Made by a program: the position numbers and the translations under genes
Notes under the pieces: model-generated
Database searches by the model: none
What the model was told of the DNA's origin: nothing
Seen by the model: the letters and a program-made list of their open reading frames with translations, nothing else
Shown: positions 10,508-19,416 of the stretch, in pieces
Position numbering within the stretch: the stretch's first letter is position 1
Layout: each line of letters begins with the position of its first letter
Assembly (NCBI RefSeq): GCF_900112575.1
Contig: NZ_FOMH01000001.1
Location: forward strand, 448,543 to 512,542
DNA: 64,000 nucleotides
Reading direction: 5' to 3'
Source of the DNA: Flavobacterium phragmitis
GTDB taxonomy: Bacteria > Bacteroidota > Bacteroidia > Flavobacteriales > Flavobacteriaceae

Positions 10508-12016
10508 TTAGTAACCAGGGTTTTGTTTTAATCCGCGATTAGCATCTAAAGCTGAAGTAGGAATTGGGAACAACTTTCTGAAAGCAGGAGATGCAGGTCT
10601 AAATTCATTTGCTAATAAAAATTTGTCAAAGCGAATCATATCTTGTCTTCTGTGCCCTTCCCAGTTAAGTTCAAATCCTCTTTCGTTGTAAATGTCATCA
10701 AGAGTAGGGTTGTGGTCTAATGCATTTAATCCTGCACGTACTCTAATTTGATCAATAAAAGGTTTTGCAGCTGCTGCATTTCCTAATCGAGCATGACATT
10801 CGGCCATCATTAAAATAACATCGGCATATCTGAAAATAGGGAAGTCATTAGAAGCCCCGCCACCAGTTCTTGGAGCTACAGGATAAAATTTTACATTGCG
10901 AACTCCTGCTTGTGGATCTGCTCCCGGATTGTCTAATGAAGCAACATCCAATGTATAATTGAAACCGCCTGGTTGTTCTCCAAACAAAAACTGTTTTCTA
11001 CGAATATCATTTGCATCATATTTTAGGAAAAAAGCTTTAGGAACAATTGTACCATTCCAACCACTGAAACCAAATAAAGCTTGAGCATGAGCACCGTACA
11101 AACTGCGGAATGCATAAACGTTACGAGATACAATATCTAAAGTTGCATAGATTGGAAGAATAGTTTCGTCCTCAGGAAGTACGTCTCCAAACAATTCATA
11201 ATACTTGCTTCCCAAAGGATTTGAAGCATCTGCAGCTCCTGAATGAAGTGTAAATCCTCCGTCAGCGACTTTATTGCAAGCTGCTAAAGCTTCATTCCAT
11301 TTTGGAGTTCCTGTATACACTTCTGCATTTAGATAGACTTTTGCCAGCAAAGTATATCCAGCCCATTTATTGAATCTTCCATAGTAATTTCCTCCTCTTG
11401 TACCTGACAATAATTCAACGTTTTCCGTTAATTCTTTTACTATAAAATCATAAACTTCCTTACGGCTTGACTGTGGAATTTTATCAACAGTAATATTATT
11501 ATCAGTGAAGAAAGGGACATCACCATAATCATCAATCAATAAATAATAAAAGAAAGCTCTTAATGTTTTAGCCTCAGCAATTTTTGAAGCCTCAGCATTT
11601 GATTTTTCTAATAAACTAACCGCCAGATTAGCACTGAAAATTGATTTATAAAGCCAGTTCCAAGTATTGTTGATAATGAAGTCTGTAGGTAGCCATTCAT
11701 GTTTATGCAGACGCGCAAAGTCCATTTGCCAGTCGCCTGTATTTCTGTGCGGAATAACTTGCTCGTCTGAAGACATACAGTTCATGTCGTACCATCCGTT
11801 ATCTGCGCCAGCATAACCAACGCCAGAAGCGTTGTCTCTCATAAATTCGCCAGGAATTTGAGCATATACACTTGCCAATGCAATATCAGCTCCTTCAGGA
11901 GTTCCGTAAAAATCTTCTGCAGGATATTTATCGTACACATTTTCGTCTATATCTGTACAGCTAAAAAGAGTCAGGAAACACAAGCTTCCTGTTATCAATA
12001 TATTTTTAATTTTCAT
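10508..12016 (-). CDS. SusD/RagB-family nutrient-binding lipoprotein
   Basis: SusD lids the SusC barrel and binds glycan. A lipoprotein signal ends LTLFSCTD. The SusD/RagB fold is shown by the AEDFYGTPEGADIALASVY start, the TPR-type helices around EKSNAEASKIAEAKTLRAFFYYLLIDDYGDVPFF, the FPIFRYADVILMMAECHARLG stretch and the closing ERGFELNWEGHRRQDMIRF and FPIPTSALDAN motifs. The 502-residue length is normal. It lies 8 bases after susC, in the usual susC-susD order, and its partner SusE/amylase/GH97 genes point to starch. Confidence 0.95.
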   Translation of the reverse strand: MKIKNILITGSLCFLTLFSCTDIDENVYDKYPAEDFYGTPEGADIALASVYAQIPGEFMRDNASGVGYAGADNGWYDMNCMSSDEQVIPHRNTGDWQMDFARLHKHEWLPTDFIINNTWNWLYKSIFSANLAVSLLEKSNAEASKIAEAKTLRAFFYYLLIDDYGDVPFFTDNNITVDKIPQSSRKEVYDFIVKELTENVELLSGTRGGNYYGRFNKWAGYTLLAKVYLNAEVYTGTPKWNEALAACNKVADGGFTLHSGAADASNPLGSKYYELFGDVLPEDETILPIYATLDIVSRNVYAFRSLYGAHAQALFGFSGWNGTIVPKAFFLKYDANDIRRKQFLFGEQPGGFNYTLDVASLDNPGADPQAGVRNVKFYPVAPRTGGGASNDFPIFRYADVILMMAECHARLGNAAAAKPFIDQIRVRAGLNALDHNPTLDDIYNERGFELNWEGHRRQDMIRFDKFLLANEFRPASPAFRKLFPIPTSALDANRGLKQNPGY

Positions 12017-12024
12017 GTTTTTTA

Positions 12025-15000
12025 CTATTTAAATTTTACAGTCAAACCAAACGCCACGCTTCTTGTACGAGGATAAATTCCTCTGTCGCCTCCAAAGTTA
12101 TCTTCAGGTCTGCCACTTCCGCTTACGTTCAATTCTGGATCAATACCTGAATAATCCGTGATTAGGAATAAGTTGTTTCCTGTAAGTGAAAGTCTAATAG
12201 TATCAATGTATTTATCTGTAAATCGGAAAGTATATCCCGCTGTAAGATTTTCTAAACGAATGAAAGAACCGTCTTCTAACCATAAATCAGAACCATAAGG
12301 AGAAGTGTAAATTCCTTGATCAACAGCACTTGCCAAAACATTCGATTTACCTATGTTTTCCAATCGGCTTAAGTTTGAGCGTAATCCGTTGTAGATTTTA
12401 TTTCCTCCAGAACCTCTTAGCAATAAAGAAGCATCAAAGTTTTTATATCTGTAAGATGGATTAAAAGCAAAAGTATAAGTTGGTAAAGCAGAACCAGCAT
12501 AGTAACGATCCGGACTTTTTACGCCTTGATCAATTACACCATTCCCGTCACGATCCAAAACAGTTTCAACATTATTTTCATTTTTTCCAGTATGTTCCAA
12601 AATGTAAAAAGCACCAATTGGTTTTCCTTTCACTAAATAAGAGTTTGCAGCTCCCCAAGGAACATAATCAGTATTTAAAGGAACACCATTAATACTTCCA
12701 TTTAGATTAAGAACTTCATTTTTCATAAAGGAAACATTTCCTCCAAGAGTAAGTGTGCTGTTGTCTGATTTAATTACATCATAAGCAAGTGATACCTCAA
12801 TACCTTTATTGGAAATACTTCCAACATTTGCTTTGATAGTAGGATATGGATATGGAGGTTGGGGTACTGTGTAATCAAACAAAAGGTTTTCTGTTTTAGA
12901 AGTGTAAACATCAACAGTTCCTCTTAATCTATTGTTTAATAAAGCGAAATCAATACCTAAATTGGTTTGTTTTTTAGTTTCCCATTTTAGATCGGCATTC
13001 GCATTTTGTGTAATTACATAGTTTGTAATTGGATTTCCTCCAAAATAAGTGGTACCGCTGCTGCCAACTAAAGACAAAGAGTTTTGAGGGTAAAGTCCTT
13101 GCTGATTACCTGTTTCTCCATAACCAGCGCGAAGTTTTAACTCATCAAACAAGTTTTGGTTTTGCATGAAAGTCTCTTTGTGGATTTGCCATGCCACAGA
13201 TGCAGATGGGAAATTCCCCCATTTATTATTTACTCCAAATACCGAAGAACCATCACGACGAATACTCACTGTAACTAAATAACGGTCTAGCAAAGAATAA
13301 TTTAATCTTCCTAAAAACGAAACTAAAGTTCTGTCATTTTTATAAGATTCAATATCTCCGGGACGAATTTTAGATAAATCTCCCAATTGCAAAGCATTAT
13401 AAGTTGTTTTATCATTTATAAAACCTCTTGCTTGTGCATAATTACCCTGATAAGTCTGGTTTTGCCATTCGTACAATCCTAAAACATTGATATTGTGTAT
13501 GCCAAATGTTTTCTTGTAGTTAAGACTTAAATTAGTTAATTTTTCATTCTGTCTTTCATTTTTGATGTTAGCAAAACCGTTTTGGTCAATTGCAACAGCC
13601 GCGGTTGATTCTACAGGCTGAAAATAACCATACGTAACATTTGTTTTTCTCCAGCTCCCGAACCAACTTGCTGTTAAACCTTTTGCTAAATCCAAATCAG
13701 CTTTTAGACTTCCAAATAAATTGTCATTTTGGGCTTCATTTGTAGTAGTTTGAGCCGCCGCGTAAGGATTTAAATATTGGAACACATTTGAATCTGTAAA
13801 ATAAGTCCCGTCAGTATTGAAAACAGGATCTGTTGGTCTAACTAAATAAGCATTTGTAATTAGATTTGAGGAATAAGCAGCAGTTCCAATATTTTGGATA
13901 ATACTGGTTGTATTGTTGATTCCTGTATTTAAATTGAAAGTCAATTTTAATTTATCATTCAAAGCCAATTGAGTAGCCTGAATACGTCCGATGTATTTTT
14001 GATTACTAGAATTAATTACAACTCCGTCTTGCAATATCGCCGTTAAAGAAGCTCTGTAATTAAATTTATCAGTTCCTCCACCAAAAGACAAAGTATGTGT
14101 TTGTGTAAGTCCGGTTTGAGTCAAAAGACCGTACCAATCTGTATTAGAACCGTGATTTGCAGATGCTGGAGCGCCCACGCTTTTAGCTGCTGCCCACCAT
14201 TCGTCAGCATTCAACATATCTAATTTTTTCGGAATAAAATCTAAGGAAGTAGAACCTGTATATTCCATTGTAGTTCTTCCTGCTTTATTCTTTTTAGTTG
14301 TCACAATGATTACACCAGGCGCACCGCGAGAACCATAAATTGCAGTCGCAGAAGCATCTTTTAGAATATCATAACTTTCAATTTCGCTTGGCGGAACCTG
14401 ATTCAGTAAATCCATATTTCCCTGAATTCCGTCTACCACTACCAAAGGATCACTTCCGCCAATTAAAGATGAAATTCCACGAATACGAACGCTCGGCCCT
14501 TGACCAGGCTCGCTTCCTAATTGGGTAATATTAACACCTGCCGCTTTTCCAGCAATTAACTGTAACGGATTTACAATAGCACCTTGATTCATATCTTTAG
14601 CCACAATAGAAGAAACAGCTCCAGTAACATCTCTTTTTGATGCTGTACCGTAACCTATAACCACAATTTCCTGTAAATCGGTTGCATCTGGAAGAAGCTG
14701 AATATTGATTACACTTTGATTGGCCACTACTTTTTTCTCTTTGTATCCAACAAAAGAAACGACAATTACAGACTGACTGCTTTCGACAGTAAGTTTGTAT
14801 TTTCCATCAAAATCGGTTACGATTCCATTTTTAGTTCCTTCTTCAATAACCGATGCTCCAGGAAGAGGCAGGCCGTTTTCATCTGTAATTATTCCAGAAA
14901 CAGTCTGCTTTTGAAATTCGATTCTTTCTGTTTTGAGTTCGGGTTTTTTAAGGATAATCTGGGTATCACGAATTTTAAATTCGGTTGGAGTTCCTTTGAA

Positions 15001-15297
15001 GAGTTTGTCTAAAACCACATATATAGACTGATCTTTTACAGAAATTGAAACGGTGCGATCCAAGTCGATGTCATTCAATTTGTAAATAAATCTGAAGTCG
15101 GTTTTTTGCTCAATGGTCTCAATAACCTTTTCGATTGTTGAATTGTTTAATTCAAGAGTGACTTTTGTTTTTTGGGCATAAGTACTTGCTTTGATATTAA
15201 ACATGGCGACCAAAATAAGTAGAGTAGTTAGTTTCAATTTTAGGTCTTTTTGGAACAATGAGTATAGGAACCCATTATTCTTAGATTTTTTTTTCAT
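12025..15297 (-). CDS. SusC/RagA TonB-linked outer-membrane transporter with STN signalling domain
   Basis: Imports maltooligosaccharides using TonB energy. Order: signal peptide (about 1-42, ending TYAQ); STN domain (about 48-115: VTLELNNSTIEKVIETIEQ through QIILKK), the element that talks to an inner-membrane FecR protein; carboxypeptidase-regulatory-like domain (about 130-205); the SusC plug with LVVVDGIQG and SEIESYDILKDASATAIYGSRGA; then the 22-strand barrel ending in FGLTVKFK. The 1090-residue length fits a SusC with an added STN domain. The FecR and ECF sigma genes lie immediately upstream. Substrate binding is therefore likely to raise transcription of this operon. Confidence 0.96.
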   Translation of the reverse strand: MKKKSKNNGFLYSLFQKDLKLKLTTLLILVAMFNIKASTYAQKTKVTLELNNSTIEKVIETIEQKTDFRFIYKLNDIDLDRTVSISVKDQSIYVVLDKLFKGTPTEFKIRDTQIILKKPELKTERIEFQKQTVSGIITDENGLPLPGASVIEEGTKNGIVTDFDGKYKLTVESSQSVIVVSFVGYKEKKVVANQSVINIQLLPDATDLQEIVVIGYGTASKRDVTGAVSSIVAKDMNQGAIVNPLQLIAGKAAGVNITQLGSEPGQGPSVRIRGISSLIGGSDPLVVVDGIQGNMDLLNQVPPSEIESYDILKDASATAIYGSRGAPGVIIVTTKKNKAGRTTMEYTGSTSLDFIPKKLDMLNADEWWAAAKSVGAPASANHGSNTDWYGLLTQTGLTQTHTLSFGGGTDKFNYRASLTAILQDGVVINSSNQKYIGRIQATQLALNDKLKLTFNLNTGINNTTSIIQNIGTAAYSSNLITNAYLVRPTDPVFNTDGTYFTDSNVFQYLNPYAAAQTTTNEAQNDNLFGSLKADLDLAKGLTASWFGSWRKTNVTYGYFQPVESTAAVAIDQNGFANIKNERQNEKLTNLSLNYKKTFGIHNINVLGLYEWQNQTYQGNYAQARGFINDKTTYNALQLGDLSKIRPGDIESYKNDRTLVSFLGRLNYSLLDRYLVTVSIRRDGSSVFGVNNKWGNFPSASVAWQIHKETFMQNQNLFDELKLRAGYGETGNQQGLYPQNSLSLVGSSGTTYFGGNPITNYVITQNANADLKWETKKQTNLGIDFALLNNRLRGTVDVYTSKTENLLFDYTVPQPPYPYPTIKANVGSISNKGIEVSLAYDVIKSDNSTLTLGGNVSFMKNEVLNLNGSINGVPLNTDYVPWGAANSYLVKGKPIGAFYILEHTGKNENNVETVLDRDGNGVIDQGVKSPDRYYAGSALPTYTFAFNPSYRYKNFDASLLLRGSGGNKIYNGLRSNLSRLENIGKSNVLASAVDQGIYTSPYGSDLWLEDGSFIRLENLTAGYTFRFTDKYIDTIRLSLTGNNLFLITDYSGIDPELNVSGSGRPEDNFGGDRGIYPRTRSVAFGLTVKFK

Positions 15298-15428
15298 AAT
15301 TTTGTTAATTGATTGTAGTTAATTCGTTATATTCAATCACTTAGTTAATCGGAAATTGTTCGCAGCTCTTTCCGATTTTTTTATTCCCGCAATGTTATTT
15401 CATCATATTTTTTATTGGTTTTAAGAGG

Positions 15429-16607
15429 TTAGTTAATTAGTATTTGATTGTTTTTGATAGTATAGTTAATGCCGTGAATGTCGTTGAAATAGCTCATGAC
15501 ATTTTCGATTGATTCTTCTTTAAAACTGGCATTAAATTTCTCGTTGGCCAGTTTTTCATTTTTATTGATAATCGTCACATTGTAACGTCTTTCCAGTTTG
15601 GTAATAATGTTTTTGAAAGTCATGTTTCTAAATGTCAGTCCGCCATCAATCCATGAAGTGTAGATTTCTGTAATAACTGGTTTAGTAAAGATTGAAGCAT
15701 TTTCTTTATTGAAACTTCCTTTATAACCAGGCTTTAAAATCGTATTTTTAGTAGCATCAAATTCTTCGTTAGAACGATACATTCCAACAGAACCTTCGAC
15801 CAAAACAACATCGGTAAGGTTATCTTCTGGATAATTAGAAACATTAAAATTAGTTCCTAAAACGCGGACATTCAGTTCGTCAGCATTCACTATAAAAGGA
15901 TGTTTTTTATCTTTGGCAACATCAAAAAAGGCTTCTCCATTCAAATAAACCTGACGATTTTCTCCAGCGATAAACTTAACAGGATATCTCAAAGAGGTTC
16001 CAGAATTTAAATGAACCATAGTTCCATCAGACAATTCTAAACGGAATTTTTTACCATACGGAATTTTAAGTGTGTTATAAACTAATTTATCAGAATCTGT
16101 TTCTTTTTCATAAACCAATTTATCGCCGTTTTGATTTCCAATAACATTTCCGTTTTTATCCTGAACCTGAACTTTACCATTTTCAGAAATAATCTGAACC
16201 GTTCCGTCTTCCATTTGTAAAACAATATCAGTGCTTTTAAAATCGAAAGGAACTTCAACGGCTTTATTCAAAAAAACTTGTTTGTACGCAAAGCCAATTC
16301 CAAGAAGCACTAAAAGTGATGCGGCAATTGAAATATACTTTCTGCGATTCGATTTTTTAGGTTGCAGTTCGATTACAGTTTCTTGTTCTTTAGCAGTGGC
16401 CAGAATATTGTCAAAAATAGAATCCGCTTTTTGAGCTTCCATTTTTGGCATTTCGTTTAGAAGTTTTTGCACTTCTTCTACTGTTGGGAAATCGTCTGTC
16501 AATTTGTTATCACGGCAATAAGCAATTACCTGCTCAGTTTCTTTGGCAGTACATTGGTTGAGAATAAACTTTTCTAAAAGCGTTTTTATTTCAGAATTTG
16601 AATTCAT
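15429..16607 (-). CDS. FecR-family anti-sigma factor
   Basis: Inner-membrane relay between SusC and the ECF sigma factor. The cytoplasmic N-terminal helical part (about 1-85) would bind sigma. One membrane segment follows (about 87-110, ISIAASLLVLLGIGFAY). Then comes the periplasmic FecR domain (about 180-290, with PYGKKFRLELSDGTMVHLN and VYLNGEAFFDVAKD). The C-terminal DUF4974/STN-like domain (about 320-392, GLTFRNMTFKNIITKLERRYNV) should contact the transporter's STN domain. All parts are intact. It lies 131 bases upstream of susC and 563 bases downstream of the sigma gene, a wide gap for such a pair. Confidence 0.94.
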   Translation of the reverse strand: MNSNSEIKTLLEKFILNQCTAKETEQVIAYCRDNKLTDDFPTVEEVQKLLNEMPKMEAQKADSIFDNILATAKEQETVIELQPKKSNRRKYISIAASLLVLLGIGFAYKQVFLNKAVEVPFDFKSTDIVLQMEDGTVQIISENGKVQVQDKNGNVIGNQNGDKLVYEKETDSDKLVYNTLKIPYGKKFRLELSDGTMVHLNSGTSLRYPVKFIAGENRQVYLNGEAFFDVAKDKKHPFIVNADELNVRVLGTNFNVSNYPEDNLTDVVLVEGSVGMYRSNEEFDATKNTILKPGYKGSFNKENASIFTKPVITEIYTSWIDGGLTFRNMTFKNIITKLERRYNVTIINKNEKLANEKFNASFKEESIENVMSYFNDIHGINYTIKNNQILIN

Positions 16608-16851
16608 TAAAGAATGTTTTTTAGGTTCTGTGTTTCTATAATACAGTTGAGTGAAAGGGGAGTACTACTCAAACGTTGTAAAATTTTTAAATTTTAACAT
16701 TTTGAAAAATTTATAACATTGATTTTTAGTGTTTTGAAGAAAAGTATTTCTTTAAAAAATAATAATTAAACGCAATTTTACCCTTCTGAGAAACGAAGGA
16801 TTACACAAGAAATCTCTCAACTTGAATATAAAAATGATTTTTTGGGCGAGC

Positions 16852-16955
16852 CAGCATTATAAAAAGGGGCCAATCATCTTTGTCTTTATTCGCCCCTCTT
16901 TATAATGCTGTCGGGCTGTCCGCGCTACTTCGGTAGCTTGCTCCCATCCCTCTCG
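16852..16955. repeat. CAGCATTATAAA inverted repeat with GC-rich tail
   Basis: The 19-base arms (16852-16870 and 16892-16910, one mismatch) read CAGCATTATAAAAAGGGGC and its complement. The adjoining tail 16911-16955 (TCGGGCTGTCCGCGC, then CTCCCATCCCTCTCGC) is markedly more GC-rich than its surroundings. From memory, similar blocks are scattered between genes in Flavobacterium genomes. No coding frame. Confidence 0.65.
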
Positions 16956-16989
16956 CAAATCGACGTTTTCAAGAGAACTTTTACCTATT

Positions 16990-17093
16990 CTTGTCATCCT
17001 GAGGAACGAAGGATCGCACTAGAAACTCCACATGCAAAATCGCCAATCTTTGTCGATTCCCGAGTGTGATCCTTCGTTCCTCAGGATGACAAG
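16990..17093. repeat. TGTCATCCTGAGGAACGAAGG inverted repeat
   Basis: The 30-base arms at 16990-17019 and 17064-17093 carry one mismatch. The core TGTCATCCTGAGGAACGAA belongs to a palindromic element family seen between genes in many Bacteroidota. A worn copy (TTCTGAGAAACGAAGGATTA) lies at 16784-16803. Confidence 0.75.
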
Positions 17094-17123
17094 ATGGAGT
17101 GGAGTTTAAAAATCAATCAAAAA

Positions 17124-17147
17124 AAAATCACTCCGAAGAGTGATTTT
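17124..17147 (-). terminator. Terminator of the ECF sigma gene
   Basis: AAAATCACTC pairs with GAGTGATTTT; on the minus-strand transcript the loop is UUCG and the stem is followed by a U run. It lies 24 bases past the sigma stop codon and separates sigma from fecR transcription. Confidence 0.85.
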
Positions 17148-17170
17148 AATGGTCATTATTGTGGTTTTGG

Positions 17171-17734
17171 TTAGATAATTTCATCGTGAAGTTGAAAAAA
17201 ACCGCGCATCGATTCGAGCGCTTTACTCATTTGATTCCGGACTGTATTTATCGATATTCCGAGTTCATTACTTATTTCTTCATAGCTCATTCCTTTTTTC
17301 CGCGACATCTTAAAAATCTGCCGTCGTTTAGGAGGAAGCTGTTTTATAGCCTGTTTTTGGAGTTTCTTACAATCGGCTTCGCGAATTGTGTAATCTCCGT
17401 ATTCATGTGTTTTCTGACTTTCGTAGAAAACGGCTTCTTTCAATATAATTTCGTTTGCGGCTTTGTTCAAAACATTAAAAGCCTGGTTTCGTGCAATGGT
17501 AAAAATATAAGCCTTAAACGACTGTTCTATATTTAAACTTTCGCGGTTGAGCCAAACTTTCATAAAAACATCCTGAACATTCTCTTCTGCTGCCTCTTTT
17601 GATTTTAGAAGACTGATACTGTAACCATAAATATCTTGGTGGTATAGATCAAAAAGTTGGCGAAAAGCTTTTTCGTTGCCGTTTTTGAGTTCACTTACCA
17701 ATAATTTTTCACTATGGTTGACAGCTTCTAACAA
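17171..17734 (-). CDS. ECF RNA polymerase sigma factor (FecI-like)
   Basis: The 187-residue size is typical of an extracytoplasmic-function sigma factor. Region 2 (about 22-95) shows KAFRQLFDLYHQDIYGYSI, EAAEENVQDVFMKVW and FKAYIFTIARNQAFN. Region 4 (about 125-178) carries the QLPPKRRQIFKMSRKKGMSY segment and the helix-turn-helix EISNELGISINTVRNQMSKA. It is followed by the FecR anti-sigma gene and the STN-bearing SusC gene, so its expected target is the sus-like operon. It has its own consensus housekeeping promoter and its own terminator. Confidence 0.95.
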   Translation of the reverse strand: MLEAVNHSEKLLVSELKNGNEKAFRQLFDLYHQDIYGYSISLLKSKEAAEENVQDVFMKVWLNRESLNIEQSFKAYIFTIARNQAFNVLNKAANEIILKEAVFYESQKTHEYGDYTIREADCKKLQKQAIKQLPPKRRQIFKMSRKKGMSYEEISNELGISINTVRNQMSKALESMRGFFQLHDEII

Positions 17735-17805
17735 TTTAATCTCGTTTATTTAATTCTAATGGTATTAAACTATCAAAATGCGAGGTCTGATGTCTGACTT
17801 CTTCG

Positions 17806-17834
17806 CAAATATATAAAAATATTATTCGCAACAA
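17806..17834 (-). promoter_or_regulatory. Housekeeping-type promoter of the sigma gene
   Basis: Read on the minus strand: TTG (17834-17832), 18-base spacer, TATATTTG (17813-17806). This is an excellent match to the Flavobacterium TTG-N17..20-TAnnTTTG consensus, 72 bases before the ATG. The rest of 17735-18117 is AT-rich and, apart from this promoter and the ACT-gene terminator, appears empty. Confidence 0.75.
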
Positions 17835-18037
17835 ATTATATATAAAAAAACTTATTTCGGATTTTTTGTTAGTTTTTTAGAGAAAGATGTAAAATGTCGT
17901 GTAAAGTGGCTTTATTACAAGTAAGTGTCATATTGACGCTTTTGTAAAACAAAGTTTATTTCAGAATTTGACTTTTGAGAATATTCTTATTTGAGAAAAA
18001 TGAAATTTGGGAGGAAGTACTGTATTTACTCAAAAAA

Positions 18038-18073
18038 AATCCTTTCATCTTTCATTAAAAAGATAAAAGGATT
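18038..18073 (-). terminator. Terminator of the ACT-like protein gene
   Basis: AATCCTTTCATCTTT pairs with AAAGATAAAAGGATT with one mismatch; on the minus strand the stem runs into a U8 tract. Confidence 0.8.
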
Positions 18074-18117
18074 GTATGAAGAGGAATCAAAATGGATTCT
18101 CTAATAGGAATTCTGAA

Positions 18118-18774
18118 CTAGTTTTTCAAGTCTTTGATAACTTTAAAAGCAACATCAACCTGATCTTCTCCAACAAGAATTGTAAACTCGTTTGAAGTCG
18201 AAATTACTTCATTAATAATAATTCCTTCCCAGGCCAAACGCTGGAAAATGAAGTAATAAATACCAGGAACTACGATATTTTCTTTTGGCAACTTTACCGT
18301 AATGGAAGCCAAATTATCTAATTTCTGAATTAGTTTTTCTCTCATAAAGTGTTTTTCAACTAAATGATTAACACTGCTGCTGACCACGATGTTGGTTTCG
18401 TTTACACCACGAGATGAGGTATAAAAAATATCAGATAAAGCATTAATATCAGAAATTAAATCTGCCTGTTTGTTTAAAACAGTTTCAGAAGCAGCAAAAG
18501 TGTAATCTGTAAGCTCAGATCGAACTGTAATCTCGCCAATATTTTTAATTACTTTATTGATTTTGTGGTTCAATTTAAAATCCAGTTCTTCTGTAAGTCG
18601 TTTTAAAGACATTACTACAGCGCCTTGTTTTACTTCTTTACCAAACTCGCTTTCTAATTCGGTCATAATATTTCGCGAAAGTGATGTCAGGTTAATAATT
18701 CCGAGCGAGAGGGCATTCAATAAAAATGGTTTTGTTTTAATGTAGTTTTCTACAATAGAAGAAACAGTTTTCAT
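18118..18774 (-). CDS. ACT-like domain protein, aspartokinase-related annotation possible
   Basis: The 218-residue protein has no signal peptide or membrane helix. The first half is helical (VSSIVENYIKTKPFLLNALS through KRLTEELDFKLNHKINKV) and could form a winged-helix-like domain. The second half contains two short beta-rich blocks, DNLASITVKLPKENIVVPGI and EGIIINEVISTSNEFTILVG. Their pattern resembles the paired ACT modules at the end of aspartate kinases (VPGIYYFIFQRLAWEGIIINEVIS). No kinase domain is present, so it cannot be a complete aspartokinase. A small-molecule-sensing role is plausible but unproven. It stands alone with its own terminator, with YraN upstream. Confidence 0.65.
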   Translation of the reverse strand: MKTVSSIVENYIKTKPFLLNALSLGIINLTSLSRNIMTELESEFGKEVKQGAVVMSLKRLTEELDFKLNHKINKVIKNIGEITVRSELTDYTFAASETVLNKQADLISDINALSDIFYTSSRGVNETNIVVSSSVNHLVEKHFMREKLIQKLDNLASITVKLPKENIVVPGIYYFIFQRLAWEGIIINEVISTSNEFTILVGEDQVDVAFKVIKDLKN

Positions 18775-18890
18775 AATCTTTTTTTTTTTTTGTATTCGGT
18801 TGGTTGTTAATTTAACATTGCGATGTTATAAATCTCTGCAAATATAAATAAAAAAACAAATTGTTACAATTATAACAATAAAAAATTATG

Positions 18891-19262
18891 TTAAAAGTGA
18901 TAAAAAGCGTCGGTAAGATGTTCAATTGCAAATGATTCGCCCTTTTTATGGATTGCAATGATGTCAAAACGGACTTCTAAATCTTCAGGAAAATCCTTTT
19001 CCCTATCGTTTATGTAGGCATTTACTGCTTTAATGAGTAATTGAATTTTTTTGGACTTCACAAAATCCTGTGGGGCACCAAAATCTAAACTCGAACGAGT
19101 CTTAACTTCTACAATTGCTAAAACAGCATCTTTTTGAGCAATTATATCTATTTCGGCTTTCTGAATAACAAAGTTTCGCTCTAGAATGGCATATCCATTT
19201 TCTTCTAGATGCGCCGCAGCAAGATCTTCTCCTAATTTTCCAAGTTCATTATGTTTTGCCAT
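18891..19262 (-). CDS. YraN/UPF0102 family endonuclease-like protein
   Basis: The 123-residue protein shows the family pattern: LGKLGEDLAAAHLEENGYAI at the start, then NFVIQKAEIDIIAQKD and AIVEVKTRSS. The D-(x)n-E-x-K residues match the restriction-endonuclease-like fold typical of Holliday-junction resolvase relatives. Activity of YraN proteins is not established, so the function is inferred from fold only. The gene is not obviously in an operon; a perfect 23-base hairpin lies directly upstream. Confidence 0.9.
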   Translation of the reverse strand: MAKHNELGKLGEDLAAAHLEENGYAILERNFVIQKAEIDIIAQKDAVLAIVEVKTRSSLDFGAPQDFVKSKKIQLLIKAVNAYINDREKDFPEDLEVRFDIIAIHKKGESFAIEHLTDAFYHF

Positions 19263-19310
19263 TATTTTTTTGTTACGAGTTTAAAGTTTCAAGGTGGAGG
19301 TTTTTTTGCA

Positions 19311-19367
19311 CGCAAAGACGCGAAGTCGCAAAGTTTATTTAAATCTTTGCGACTTCGCGTCTTTGCG
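19311..19367. repeat. Perfect CGCAAAG hairpin
   Basis: Arms of 23 bases without mismatch (19311-19333 and 19345-19367), core CGCAAAGACGCGAAGTCGC, and an 11-base AT loop. It belongs to the same family as the 587-753 element and lies between the S66 peptidase stop and the yraN start. Confidence 0.85.
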
Positions 19368-19416
19368 AGATTTTATGTGGTATTTTAAGCTCCTTAAATT
19401 AAGGATTTTTGCAATA

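Larger units (their letters stand above)
16608..17170. other. Repeat-filled spacer between sigma and anti-sigma genes
   Basis: No gene is visible in these 563 bases. They hold the sigma terminator (17124-17147), two long inverted repeats (16852-16910 and 16990-17093) joined by a GC-rich block (16911-16955, CTGTCCGCGCTACTTCGG and following) and a degenerate relative of the second repeat near 16785-16802. The fecR promoter must lie in about 16610-16700 but has no recognisable TAnnTTTG box. Confidence 0.7.

Noticed and set aside
17159..17536. Plus-strand open frame of 125 codons opposite the ECF sigma gene
   Set aside because: It mirrors sigma regions 2 and 4, which are strongly conserved; the aromatic-rich composition is a typical antisense artefact.
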